Origin: Diabrotica undecimpunctata
Taxonomy: Eukaryota > Arthropoda > Insecta > Coleoptera > Chrysomelidae
Length of the DNA stretch: 64,000 bases
NCBI RefSeq assembly: GCF_040954645.1
Contig: NC_092803.1
Coordinates: forward strand, 124,763,961-124,827,960
Direction: 5' to 3'
Shown: positions 46,570 through 57,998 of the stretch, in pieces
Layout of the letters: every line of letters starts with the position of its first letter
Position numbering within the stretch: the first letter of the stretch is position 1
The notes under the pieces: generated by a model
Seen by the model: the letters and a program-made list of their open reading frames with translations, nothing else
Database searches by the model: none
What the model was told of the DNA's origin: nothing
Translations under genes and position numbers: made by a program

Positions 46570-47214
46570 AACATCCTGATAACAAAAGAGTTTCTCTTTT
46601 GTTACTCAGAAGTATACTATCTGACAATTCTTACTGTTGATGATTTACCTAATGGTGATCAACTTAGAATGATTTCTAATAATATTATGAACAACAGTAC
46701 TCTACTTTCTCCTAACATTGCAACTTCCACCACCCATTACTCTTCACTACCCTATTTCCCATATGTTACTGAAAAGCTTATTAAATTGTACAAACAGAAC
46801 AATATCCCGGTTAAGATTGCTATCAATAATGCTAAGACTGTCAGGAACTTATTTTCTAAAAATAAAACACCTCTTTCCTTTTTGGAACAAGTAAATGTAG
46901 TCTATCACATACCCTGTTCTGAATGTGATGTATGTTATATTGGTCAAACTGGCCGTTCCCTTAAAGGACGCCTTACTTCACATCGTAGTGACATTAAACT
47001 TTCTAAACATACTTGTGCCCTTGCAGAACATGCAATCAACACCAAACATACTGTGAATTTTGATGATGTTAGAATTCTCTTTACAGAACGTAACCTTAAT
47101 AAGAGACAGTTTATGGAGATGTGTCATATTTTAAAACAACCTAATGCATTAAATAAGAGAACTGATATCAGTAACTTAAGCCAAATTTACCATGCACTAA
47201 TACTACAAAATTGA
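46570..47214 (+). pseudogene. PLE C-terminal protein with intact GIY-YIG core motif
   Basis: An open frame of about 215 codons from the first credible ATG (46,570) to TGA 47,214. PLE C-terminal linker (FPYVTEKLIKLYKQNNIPVK, NAKTVRNLFSKNKTP) leads into the nuclease: VVYHIPCSECDVCYIGQTGR, LKGRLTSHRSDIKL, CALAEHAINTKHTVNFDDV. The YIG and the downstream Arg of GRSLKGRL are present, and paired Cys residues precede YIG as in PLEs. The reverse transcriptase is lost, so the element is not autonomous even though this part is unbroken. An upstream in-frame start (46,528) lies in the inverted arm. Confidence 0.88.
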
Positions 47215-47681
47215 TTCTTCCGTATTCTACTTTTAAATTATTGGTTTCTTCTTCAACTTCTTTTATTATATCATAACATTTATGTTGGCATCTACAAAAC
47301 TTTTCCTTAAATCTCACCAGCTGATTGTCAGTTCTAACATTCAAGCTTTCAAATACTTTATTTTGCATGATATGATCATAACAGTCAAGATCCCTAGCCT
47401 TGCCTTTGTTAATATAACATTTCAAAATTGACAATTACATTTTTTGATAGATTTTAGAATCAATGTTTTCAAAACTTAAATTAAAAAATTAATATAAAAT
47501 TACTTTAATCGGGAATCTTCCGGCGTTCTGTGTTTCTGTGTTTTTGCTGATTTATTTAATAGATTAATTAATGTTTCTTCACAATAACAACATCTTAATG
47601 CTACAGATCTTTTAAAGGTAAGATCATTTACTTAATTGTGTTTCATATAGATGTATCGCTTATAATACTCTTTTAGATAAA

Positions 47682-47715
47682 CTGATGATGCCCAATGAAC
47701 ATTGGGCGAAACGTC
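47682..47715 (+). ncRNA. Hammerhead ribozyme core, consensus-complete (PLE)
   Basis: CTGATGA (47,682-47,688), then stem II GCCCAATG-AA-CATTGGGC with eight perfect pairs, then GAAACGTC (47,708-47,715). GAAAC-GTC gives the two-pair self-complementary stem III and the GTC cleavage triplet expected for a dimeric PLE hammerhead. Stem I pairing was not resolved by eye. Confidence 0.8.
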
Positions 47716-47808
47716 TTCAATAAATAGATAAAGTAGCACAACTCTTGTCTTTTTTATCTCCAAATGGACCGAAAATATCCCATTCACATACGAGTGCACA
47801 TTTTTTTA

Positions 47809-48107
47809 TATATGTATACATGTATATATATAATAATATATACATAAACGCCGGAAATTTAGACGAATTACGTTAAAAAATCATTTAAGACTTTCAAAGC
47901 ATAACATCCAAAATGTTGTCAAACACCCGAAGGCAATTAAATAAAGCTTCTTTTGGCAACAATGTACAGACAGGGCTGCCCATAGTGCTTACGAGTCCAG
48001 ACATTTGGTTACATGTTATTCTCTCAGACATACAAGTCTATATAATATTTTTTCTCAATTCGCTGCGTTGTCTTAATGCTCTATAGTCAGATAATTTGTG
48101 TTCCATA

Positions 48108-48108
<1 letters not shown>
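47809..48108. other. Unassigned 300-base segment
   Basis: Between the PLE and the next TA tract. No motif recognised. Confidence 0.35.

Positions 48109-48173
<65 letters not shown>
48109..48173. repeat. (TA)n microsatellite
   Basis: Pure TA tract followed by a poly-A-rich junction. Confidence 0.9.
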
Positions 48174-48175
<2 letters not shown>

Positions 48176-48179
<4 letters not shown>

Positions 48180-48310
48180 AAAAAGTCTTCGATTACAACG
48201 TTATAAAAACGGAGTTTTGGTTTATTGGGATACGCAGCGGTAAAATAAGTATACTCTTTTAACTAAGTGTCAAGTTTTCGAAAATGTTTATCATGCCCCG
48301 GACCATGACC
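48176..48310 (-). repeat. Possible PLE pLTR relic
   Basis: The minus strand carries CATGATAAACATTTTCGAAAACTTGACAC, with an ATGATA...TTTTCGAAAACTT layout similar to degenerate hammerhead ends elsewhere in the window. The hairpin is weak, so this is tentative. Confidence 0.3.
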
Positions 48311-48652
48311 TTGAAACATTCCCCCATCACTTTGACCCCAGCCAGTTAATAAAGAGAAATGACAGCCTATCTCTCTCACGAAGACTTTAACCAATCATTT
48401 ATTTTAATACAATCTCGTGGTGTCACAAATAAAATAATCAAACGAAGCTTAATTCCGCAATGTCAATTCTGTCAAAAGTAACGACAGAATTGTTTGTTTA
48501 CAAGCTCTCAATTTTATTTTATTATCTTTTACTTTCGTTTGCATTTATTCTTAGTAATTTTAATTTAAGTTGGTTACTTAGTTTTTAAAGTTTAGTTTTA
48601 GTTACTTATTGTAGCAAAGAGTTTTTGTGTTGTGTTAGTAAAAAAACTAAAC

Positions 48653-48730
48653 ATGGTGAATTATTGTATTGTTCCGTTGTGTAAAAATTATGGAAAAATT
48701 ATAAAAAGGATGGTGATAGTAATAGTAAGT
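48653..48730 (+). pseudogene. THAP-domain N-terminus, truncated
   Basis: ATG at 48,653 opens MVNYCIVPLCKNYGK, the start of a THAP zinc finger (C-x4-C with the conserved Met-first layout). A frame change then permits KKDGDSN, after which a GTAAGT-like donor site occurs near 48,722. No downstream exon with the second zinc ligand pair was found. This could be the first exon of a host THAP gene, a P-element-like transposase start, or a relic of either. Confidence 0.45.
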
Positions 48731-49555
48731 TGTCAGAAAGCAAACAATAATATTATTTAACATTTGTTTCTGAAAATATCAGTGTAATAAATATTATGTA
48801 ATAAGTTTATAACTGTTATCTTAAACAACAAATAAATATATGTATATCTGGAAAAAATTGTGCATTTTTTATATATCCTTTTATTTTTTAATAATACATG
48901 TGAGAATTTCATCGCAAAATAATAGGATATTTTCCAGTAAATTTTAATCAGTAACGAAATTGCCCGCAAGAGGCGCTAAAGGGTATGTATGTAAGGGGTG
49001 TCCATTTGAATTTCCCGCCAAAAGATGATTAGTAATGACCCCAGTCGCAAGTGGTGCTAATGAACAAAAAAAACTGAAATAAAGTGCGACTATCAGTAAA
49101 GCATCCTTGAAAGATATATTAAAAGGTGTAAAGGTTTTTTTAACTTACGTTATTGAGATTTGTCTTTCTTGGATGTTATACTAATAGGTGACAATTTTAC
49201 GCACAACTCATTAATTGAGTCTAATATTAAAAATGTATGGTGGAAAAAAATTTTTAAATTGACAAAATGTTTTATAAACTGACACATAAGAAAAATACAA
49301 TAAAAAAACAGTTTAAAAGCCAAGTGTGCCGGCCAACTGTGATTTTTGACTTGTGAGGTTAAGAGTAAATGTCATTTCTGGACAGTGAAAATGACACCAC
49401 TTCTTCTTTTATTTTTCTTTTTCTTATAAAGTACTACTACTAATAGAGTACACATTAAAATTTACCAGAAAGTTGTTTGAAGTTAAAAAACCAAAATTGT
49501 ATACTAAATACTTTAAGATAGACTGAAAGTTGGAACATTACAATGAATCAGTTGC
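48731..49555. other. Intergenic, nothing recognised
   Basis: AT-rich. The block at 48,960-49,080 is less AT-rich but not coding in a recognisable way. Confidence 0.4.
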
Positions 49556-49701
49556 TTCAGGACGAAGAAGAATATCCTGGCTTGCTAACCTAAGAGCATG
49601 GTATAAAAAGACCTCAACACAGCTATTTCCCCAGCAACCAACAAAGTTATCATAGCCAGAATGATCGCCAACGTGCGAAACGGACAGGCACCCTAAGAAG
49701 A
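49556..49701 (+). repeat. RTE-like 3' end fragment
   Basis: Translation gives SGRRRISWLANLRAWYKKTS then decay. It is followed by GATCGCCAACGTGCGAAACGGACAGGCAC and AAGAAGAAG, matching the tail of the element at 124-1,258 closely. A short 5'-truncated copy. Confidence 0.8.
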
Positions 49702-49764
49702 AGGGAGATGTAGTAAAGGATAGACAAACAATTTAGGGTCGGTATGAAAATATTTAATACTACT

Positions 49765-50750
49765 TAAAATAGTCAAGGCCATCTCGTATCCTAATTTCCA
49801 GTGTTTCCTATCGAAGCAATCTTCAGTTTTTAAATCTTTGGCGGTTATTGCATCTGCGACATCTTCTCTCCATCATCGTCTTGGTCTACCTCGTTTTCTT
49901 CTAGTGGCGCCGTATAACCAAAATATACTATTGTTAATACACTATTTAATATTGTTAATATTGTTATATACTATTGTAAAATTTACTATTGTTTTACAAA
50001 TTGTTTTTCTTTTATTTACTTTTGTTATTTTATTATTCCATAATATCCATAATAGTCCGTGTCTAGTGACTGATCTTTCTTGGCCAATGCTAGAATGTAT
50101 TTCTTCGATATTCCCTGCTTTTGATGTTATGTGGCCTCCCAAGTATTTGAAGGTTTCAGTTAATTTTCTAGTTCCCATTTCAATTTGCACGCTTTCTGTT
50201 TTTTCTTCTGTAACTAAATACTCGGTTTTTGTATATTAATTTTAAGGCACCACTTGGTGAACCCCTCTTCCAGTTTTCTAAGCATATAGTCGTTAGCAAA
50301 GTATATCGTGTATAATCTCTCGTCTTCGATTGGAATACCCGTGTTGCAGCATTTTTTTTCTCCACACTGAGATCGCCTTTTTCAGACATATTTTGAAAAG
50401 TGTAGGTGCTACGTAGCAGCCTTGCTTTAGACCCTTACTGATAGGAATTTCTCTAGTTAATTTTTTTACAGTTTTATTGTTTACCGTCATATTTTGGTAT
50501 AGCTGTTGTACTGCTTTTATATTTTTTTATTTATTCTTGTTTTTCCATTGCTACCCAGAGCATTGAAAGTGGTATACTATCGTGTGCCTTTGTCAGATCT
50601 ATAAAGACTACATGAGCTGATAGGTTGTCGACTAATCTATTCTTATTAACATGCTTTAGAGGAAATATATAGTCTATACAGGATCTTATTGCACGAAAGC
50701 CATTTTGTTCTTCTACATCTGTCATCTCTTTTTTATTTTTATAATACATA
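49765..50750 (-). pseudogene. Non-LTR reverse transcriptase relic (RTE-like, second family)
   Basis: Minus-strand order: EEQNGFRAIRSCIDYIFPLK and HVVFIDLTKAHDSIPLSMLW (motif A), REIPISKGLKQGCYVAPTLF (motif B), then a degraded FADD region and QIEMGTRKLTETFKYLGGHI. It ends in RKRGRPRRWREDV-like sequence near 49,880 and KHWKLGYEMAL near 49,780. At least four frame changes are needed. The C-terminal GRPRR-W-DDV block differs from the GRRR-SWL block of the other RTE copies, so it is a distinct family. Confidence 0.85.
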
Positions 50751-51780
50751 TATCCGTTTAAAGTTAATATTAATTTAATTAACTGTATATAATAAAAAAT
50801 TAAGTATTTGCCTATGTTGCGTATATTATGTGGCCTATATGTTATGATGTCTGCCTTATTTTAGTAAAAATCTTTGCCTACATACGCACCTGTCAACTGT
50901 TAAATTTTTCTTGTATAAATCCGAACTTTAATCATGAGATATCAAGAGAATATGCAAAGAATTCTCCGAAAAGAAAATAATGTCAAACTAAGCGGTAGAA
51001 CACATTCTAAAATTCTTATCGTATAATGCACCACACAGTAGTACAGAAAACAAAATATACTCAATTTCAGATGTTAATAATTTTCTTTGACAAAAAACCC
51101 TAAGATATGTGTTAATCTTATTACGGATGGCTCTAAAGAAAGCAAAGTTTGCGCCATTATATTATACTAAGAGCAGTCTCTTAGGGTGAAGAATGTTACA
51201 AATCCACTTCCACTTTTGTGTGTTTCTTTTTACTGGAACCATCAAAATGAAATATATAATACAGTTGTTTTTGTGAGTGAATAAATAGGCCCAAGAAAAA
51301 TTGTACTTTAAATGGATATATTTTCAACCAGGCAGCAGAAAGACATAATAAATCTAAGTAGATGAAAAATATTATTGTCAGCTAATACGGCAGAAAAAAA
51401 GAAAAATTTAATAACTATATGATTAAAAATAAAAACAGAGTTACTAAAATAAACGACATTAATTTTATGTTTAATTTACTTTCTAGTAGACACGTTTAAA
51501 TAATTTCTCAGCTCAAGAACATCGTGAGGTATAGTTTTATCCTGTTAAAGTACTGTTATTGTCTAAAAATTATAAATTAAAATACCAGAAAAATATTTAA
51601 CTGGGTTTGAAACTATGGAATAAATATTTAACTACGGAGGTTGAAGCCATCTCAGGAACTGTACTGTTTGGCAGAAATTGATCATTTAAATAGACTTCAA
51701 TGAAAACTTTAAAATACCTTCGATCTACCCTTAACAAATTAATGACTTATCTAATACTATCTCAAACAATACCAACAGTA
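50751..51780. other. Intergenic, one weak RNase H-like motif
   Basis: About 51,110-51,170 reads VNLITDGSKESKVCAIILY, reminiscent of an RNase H first strand, but no further motif follows. The rest is unassigned. Confidence 0.3.
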
Positions 51781-53816
51781 TAGACTAGGCGGGATCTGTG
51801 GAAATTAAGACCATAATGGACATTTTCCATAGGAAGCTATTTTTTTGCTGGAATCCCTTCCGGATGTGCCCAATATCGATAATCACGATATGCGCCAGTC
51901 GCAAACCCTGTGCTAAATTTTTATTTAACAAAATCTGAAAACAATTGAAAATTTCTCATTTTTTTGCTCCTATTTTCGTTTATAATTCGGAAAATATTGA
52001 TCCTAGAGAAAAAATTATAACAAGTTAAAAGTTTCGTTATTCAATTTTACATAATATTTCGTTAGCTAGAAATTGAAAATTTAATGTTTATTGTTGAAAA
52101 CATAGCAATAATTGGAAAAAAAAGTACAAAAAAATAAAGTTAATCCTTTAAATGTTTTCGACTTTCTAATCTTGACTTACAAGCTCCATATTCCGTCTAG
52201 AAAAACCTTTTAATATGTTTAAAACGTGTGCTAAATTTTGTTAAGATCGGTCGGATAGGTTTTGCATAATAATTTTGCAGTCCAGCCTACTGGAAAAAAA
52301 TCGCAAATTTTCAAATTTATAGTAGGCCCTAAATAGGGCCCTCAGATAGTTGCAAATTTTTTTACACTTAAAGGAAGGCTCAAACTTTCAAACGCTTTTT
52401 GTAAAATTCAAATCGGTTTACTAGGAGACCCTAGATATTTTTTTAAAGTTTTAAACATTTTTTAGGCTTATAAACAAATTGAATAACTTTACGAGCTTTA
52501 AAAATATCCTTCCAAAAAAAGAAAAAGACTTTAAAAAAAATTATTGAAGATTGAGTCAAAATAAAGTTTATTTATGAAAAAAAAATTTTTTTTTGTTCGC
52601 CTTTTGTTTTAACAATTTAAATTATTTATTAACAATTTATAAATACATATTTGTTTACTAAAAGTAACAATTTACCTCAATGTATAAATTGCAAGCTCAA
52701 AAAAAATGCATGAAGAAAAAATGCAATTACTTGTTTAACATACAATTGTTTATTGCAAATTTACCAATTTGCAATTAAAAATGGTATTTGAAAATATGAT
52801 ATTTGAAATCCTTGTCGTCCGAGATAGCGATTAAAAAAAAAAGGAAAATTGGTTAACAAGAAGCCGAGATAATGCAATTTTTAGCGCGCGCTATGATTTT
52901 GAACTAGCCGATTCACATTTCGACTGAATGTCCCCCACCACCACCTCTCATGCATTCCGAGCGACATTTTACGCGAAAACGGTTTTTTATTTGTCTTTTT
53001 TATGGATGTTGCCATGAAGCGCATTACGTAAAACTTTTGATATAAAAAGAACTTGACAAGACGAGGGTATTTGTTTAAAAACGAGCCCTCTATCACTTAT
53101 GGTTACACGGCAAATGTATGCCAATTTTGACCTTCAATATCTCGGGAACCAGTAAGCCGAATGTATCTTTTTTTTTAAACAAGCGTCTTTTAATGTTCTT
53201 TAAGTGTATAAATTTTGAAATTGAAATGTTTAAAGCTCGTAAAGTTATTCAATTTGTTTATAAGCCTAATATATATAAAAAATGTTTAAAACTTTAAAAA
53301 AATTTCTAGGCTCTCCTAGTGAACCGATTTGAATTTTACAAAAAGCGTTTGAAGCTAACGAAATATTGTGTAAAATTGAATAACCAAACTTTTAACTTGT
53401 TATAATTTTTTCTCTAGGATCAATATTTTCCGAATTATAAACGAAAATAGGAGCAAAAAAATGAGAAATTTTCAATTGTTTTCAGATTTTGTTAAATAAA
53501 AAATTTAGCACAGGGTTTGCGACTGGCGCATATCCTGATTATCGATATTGGGCACATCCTGAAGGTATTCCAGCAAAAAAATAGCTTCCTATGGAAAAAG
53601 GGAAGATCGAAGGTAGGAGAGGAGTCGGCCGCAAACAATTATCCTGGTTAAGGAATATTAAAGAATGGACAGGAATACATAATACAGGCGAGCTGTGTCA
53701 CGCCGCCAAGAACAGAATTCTAGTAATGAGATAGTCGCCTACGCACTTTGGTGTATGGCATGTTAAGAAGAAGAAAAAGGAAAATGTCCAATCCAAAACA
53801 GATCCCGCCTAGACTA
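51781..53816. mobile_element. DNA transposon with long inverted termini, non-coding
   Basis: The left end TAGACTAGGCGGGATCTG pairs with the right end CAGATCCCGCCTAGACTA. Inverted similarity then continues through GGAAGCTATTTTTTTGCTGG and about 230 further bases, and resumes in a block around 52,390-52,511 / 53,217-53,345. GTA abuts both ends, a possible 3-bp target duplication. No transposase frame is visible. An RTE fragment interrupts the right terminus. Confidence 0.75.
53599..53784 (+). mobile_element. Short RTE insertion inside the right terminus
   Basis: The frame GKIEGRRGVGRKQLSWLRNI continues as KEWTGIHNTGELCHAAKNRI to a TAG, then a tail with AAGAAGAAGAAAAA. GGAAAA occurs just before (53,593-53,598) and at the end (53,779-53,784). 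The left inverted arm reads straight through this point, giving the empty-site sequence. Confidence 0.88.
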
Positions 53817-53984
53817 GTAGCCCAACCGATACATTTAAGAACTATATTACATATCATTGCTATGTATTAATGGTTTTCTTAAATAAATGTCAAAAATGCT
53901 TTCTGGATGTTGGAAATGCTTAATAGAAATTTTGGATATAACCAAAAACATTTAATAAACATTTTTAATCAAATACCGTGATTT

Positions 53985-54310
53985 TATAGACCGTTGTCTG
54001 TAAAGTAAAAACTTTAATTGAGTTTATATTGGGCAAACGCGTCAGTATTTACATAGACTGATTATTGTACAAAAATATAGGAAACAATAATAGAGCAAAT
54101 ACTACAGTTTTAGTTAAGGCTTCTTTAGATAATAAACATTCTAACTATAATAAAAGATACATTGGATATAATTTCATTTCATTAAATTTACCATGACACT
54201 CTCACATCGAAAATTTAAAAGAGCACATCATTCACGTGTTATAAAATTATGAAGAGGAGACCTTTGTCACACTTGTATAAATATTTATAACCAACCAGAT
54301 AGTAGTACTG
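53985..54310 (+). pseudogene. Degraded PLE GIY-YIG relic
   Basis: YIGQTRQYLHRLI near 54,022 is followed, after shifts, by NNNRANTTVLVKASLDNKHS, in the order of the PLE nuclease domain (YIGQT then ALA-HALDNKH). No longer frame remains. Confidence 0.55.
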
Positions 54311-54989
54311 TATGCTTATTTTAATACTTGCATGATTATTTTTTTCTCCGATAAATCTTGTTTTGAGATTCATGCTCATCCTCTTATAGAAACCCGAAGG
54401 AGAAGGCTTTCAACTAGTTTTTTGGGTATAGCCTTTCCATAAATCTCTCTTTTTTAATATAATAAGCATTGCTAGTAAATTTATTAAAAAATATATATCT
54501 TTAATTTGATAAACACAAAAAGAGAAAAATAGTTAACTACTTACATTTCCGTCTTTTTATTTTACAGATGCATTAAATGGCCCGAATCTGCTATTTTCAA
54601 GCCAACGATATTTCCGCCATTTTGGCCACCCTTTCATCGCTTTGTCATGTTTTGTAAAAAGGATATTTGTAGCACATAATTGTGCGGTAATCTACCTTCA
54701 TAAAAGACTTACAAACGTTTCTAATGTTCCACATGCTTTCATTGGTAATTGCCTTGTCAGGATAAAATTGAAATTACTTTTCTCTTTGAAAACCAGACAC
54801 ACGGTCTAATATGTGTCGAAATAAAAAATGTTTTTTGTGTTATCAGTTGCCAAATTGTGTGCTTTTATATATTTTCTATATAAGTTTTATCATTCAAAGT
54901 GAAAATATTCAGTGAACGTTATTTATTGCAACTTATTTGGAATATCTTGATATTGGTAAATATAAGATAAACGATTATATAAATATATA
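54311..54989. other. Intergenic, nothing recognised
   Basis: AT-rich flank ending in TATATA at the DD41D element. Confidence 0.45.
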
Positions 54990-54991
54990 TA

Positions 54992-56955
54992 CAGTGTGGA
55001 AACCACTTATGGAATAAAATTGTTTGTGTCCTTGAAAATAATAAAAAACTCTGGGACACGTTAACTTTTAAATTTGAATGTGCGCTTTTTAAACATAAAT
55101 TTAAATGTACAGGGTGATCCACGCAAGTCTGGCATAGTCCATAATCCTTATTTTTAATGAAACACCCTGTATATTTTTATGTTTTTAAAAGATTCTTAAC
55201 AACCTGATTTCAACGAACTATATCATGTAGGGTCTATAATGAATAATACAAGGTGAAATTTTGAAATTAGTAATTTATCACGGGTTATGGTATTATTTTA
55301 AATTAGCTTAATACACAAAATACACTTCTACTCTAAGTCAGTATATTGGGGAAAATTTCTGGTTAGTAACCGTGTCATAAGATTTTTTGTCATGAATAGG
55401 TAAAAACTGTCTAGATAGTCTGATAATAAAACTAAATCGGTAAATAATGCGAATTGTTATCAATCAGTTGTTAGTGTGTTGATATTTTACATTAAAATAA
55501 TAAATTCCTAATTAAAAACAAATTTCTTACAGAAATAAAAATGAAATATTTAACTGAGACCCGCCGAATTGAGATTTTAATGATGATCGGTTACGGGGAG
55601 AATTGTAGAAGTCAAGTTAAAGTAGCAAACTTATTTAATCAGAGATATCCTCAGCTGCCTAATATTGCACAAGGTACTGTGTCTAAAATTTATGCACAAT
55701 TCAGAGAACTTGGACATGTCAAACCATTAAAAAATAACCTAACTTCATTGAAGATGAGATGAAAGTGGATATTTTGTTTAAGTGTCGCAGAGAATCAAAC
55801 ATCAAGTTCACGTCAAATTGTACGTCAAAATAATGTGAGTCGCATAACTGTCCTAAGGTGTCTCCATGAAGAAAAACTTCATCCATATAAATTGCTTTTG
55901 TGCAGGAGCTAACAGAAGACGATCCTGATTGTAGAATGGATTTCTACGAAAGAATGATGGATAAAATTAACACAAATGAAATAGCTCTTGGCACAATTCT
56001 TTTTGCTGATAAATCAACATTTACATTGAACGGACAGGTAAACCGACGAAACTGTAAATATTGGCCAGCGGAGAATCCTCATTGGATGCGTAAGACACAC
56101 ACTCAGTATCCTCAAAAGTTGAATGTTTGGACAGGTATCACAGATCATATTATTGGTCCTAGATTTGTAGATGGTAATTTGACAGTGGAAAAATCTTTAA
56201 GCATGCTAAGAGACGATGTTCTTTCTCACTTGGCTAACTTATATCCCAATTCAGTAGATCCTACCCTACCACACGAAACTATCTGGTTCCATCAGGACGC
56301 TGCAACTCCCCATTATGCTTTATTGGTGAGAAATTACTTGAATAAAATCTACTTCAATAACTGGATTGGACGAAGGGGTACTATAGAGTGGCCAGCTAGG
56401 TCGCCAGATCTTACGTCTTTGGATATTTTTCTGTGGAGTTATCTCAAGAACAAAGTATATGCAACACAACCAACTAGCATTGAAGATCTCAAAGAAAGAA
56501 TAACTACAGAAATACGGAATATTTCACCTCAAACTTTAAAGTAAATTCGGGACGAGTTTTATAGGTGACTGTGTTATTCCTAACAACAAGGTAAAAAACA
56601 TTTTGAGCATTTATTTTAATGTAATCCAATCAATTACTTCGGGTATTCTATGTATTAATTGTCTTGAAGAAAATTATACTTAATTTCAAAATTTCACCCT
56701 GTATTATTCACAATAGACCATACATGATATAGTTCGTTGAGATCAGGTTGTTAGGGAACTTTTAAAAACATAAAAATATACAGGGTGTTCTATTTAAAAA
56801 ACAGACTATGCCAGACTTGCGTGGATCACCCTGTACATTCAAATTTATGTTTAAAAAGCGCACATTTAAATTTAAAAATTTGGGTATGTCAACGTTTTCT
56901 ATTATTTTCTAAAATAAGGACACAAACAATTTTATTCCATAAGTGGTTTTCACAC

Positions 56956-56957
<2 letters not shown>
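54992..56957 (+). mobile_element. DD41D transposon, both termini present
   Basis: The left end CAGTGTGGAAACCACTTATG is mirrored at the right (ending 56,957). The inverted arms extend about 300 bp (to about 55,290 and from about 56,660). TA precedes the left end; the right flank reads CA then TATATA. A second terminus-like motif, CAGGGTGATCCACGC, occurs inside each arm (55,110 and its mirror at 56,836), and CACCCTGTA recurs further in. Confidence 0.88.
55541..56544 (+). pseudogene. DD41D-type transposase with DUF4817-like N-terminus
   Basis: ATG 55,541 opens MKYLTETRRIEILMMIGYGE and VKVANLFNQRYPQLPNIAQG, then TVSKIYAQF, a DUF4817-type helix-turn-helix. The frame shifts near 55,760 and again near 55,900. 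The last 214 codons are intact and carry ILFADKSTFTLNGQVNRRNC (first Asp), ETIWFHQDAATPHYALLVRN (second Asp) and EWPARSPDLTSLDIFLW (third Asp). Forty-one residues separate the second and third Asp. The family usually has NPLD where SLD stands here. It is the best preserved member in the window but cannot make a full-length enzyme as read. Confidence 0.92.

Positions 56958-57006
<49 letters not shown>
56958..57006. repeat. (TA)n microsatellite
   Basis: TA tract joining the DD41D transposon to the PLE. Confidence 0.9.
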
Positions 57007-57008
<2 letters not shown>

Positions 57009-57109
57009 CGTGATTATTTCGACCAAAAAACAATTTATAAATATGTTGGAAATATCGGGTATGTGGTCTATATTAAAATAAAAATCTTTGTTTTTTCTAA
57101 AGCTCAATA

Positions 57110-57138
57110 TTTCGCCATTTATTTAATAGCTTCATCGG
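57110..57138 (-). ncRNA. Hammerhead-like hairpin, left arm
   Basis: Mirror of 57,902-57,930: core CCGATGA, stem GCTATT/AATGGC, GAAA, on the minus strand. Confidence 0.5.
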
Positions 57139-57479
57139 GAGTAACTGTAAAAAACAAACATTTCAAAAAACACTGACGTACACTTAGATTTATAATACTT
57201 ACAGAAATTAAAAGATTATACACATAAATAAAATTGAATATTAAAATAACATTATTGTTGATGAAACTGTACATTTAATAAAATGCATGTTAAAATTTAA
57301 AATATCTTTGAGCACGTTCGTTAACAATAAATAAGATGGAACAAGTAAAAATTATTTCAAAATGCAAAAAATAACAATGTAAGAAAACATTAGAGAAATA
57401 GTATTTTTTTAATTAATCAATAAGGCTAGTTAGTATGATTAATCATTAAGGTGAGTGTAGTTTTAAATTTTGTTTAATA

Positions 57480-57725
57480 TATTGCAATACGTGTTGCTTA
57501 ATTGCCCCGTGTCTGTTTTATAATTTAAAGTTTGTTTATTTTTGTTAATGTGGTACATCTCCAAAAATAACCTACTTTTGTAATTTTCACTCTGTGCCAA
57601 AATACGAACATTGTTGTACACTTTTATGCTGTGTGATACGTTGTTTTAGCCACTGCGATGTATGGCCAATGTAGCTTTTTTCACATCCTAGACACGGTAT
57701 CCATCTTATTTAATGTTAACGAACG
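57480..57725 (-). pseudogene. PLE GIY-YIG nuclease relic
   Basis: On the minus strand IRWIPCLGCEKSYIGHTSQW is followed by LKQRITQHKSVQQC; the Cys pair, YIG and the basic QRITQHK block are the core of the PLE nuclease. Stops follow soon after. Confidence 0.75.
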
Positions 57726-57901
57726 TGCTCAAAGATATTTTAAATTTTAACATGCATTTTATTAAATGTACAGTTTCATCAACAATAATGTTATTTTAAT
57801 ATTCAATTTTATTTATGTGTATAATCTTTTAATTTCTGTATGTATTGTAAATCTAAGTGTACGTCAATGTTTTTTGAAATGTTTGTTTTTTGCAGTTACT
57901 C

Positions 57902-57930
57902 CCGATGAAGCTATTAAATAAATGGCGAAA
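57902..57930 (+). ncRNA. Hammerhead-like hairpin, right arm
   Basis: CCGATGA (one change), stem GCTATT, loop AAATA, AATGGC, then GAAA. It is identical in structure to the left arm copy. Confidence 0.5.
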
Positions 57931-57995
57931 TATTGAGCTTTAGAAAAAACAATTATTTTTATTTAATATAGACCACATACCCGATATTTCCAACA

Positions 57996-57998
<3 letters not shown>

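Larger units (their letters stand above)
46459..47808 (+). mobile_element. Penelope-like element with inverted flanking arms
   Basis: About 110-bp arms at 46,459-46,570 and 47,698-47,808 are inverted copies (shared blocks GAAGACGTTTCGCCCAATG and TGTGCACTCG). They surround a GIY-YIG coding region. The inverted second pLTR copy upstream of a truncated body is usual for PLE insertions. Confidence 0.85.

Noticed and set aside
51100..51170. ITDGSK motif suggestive of RNase H
   Set aside because: One six-residue match without the other catalytic blocks is not enough to call a domain.
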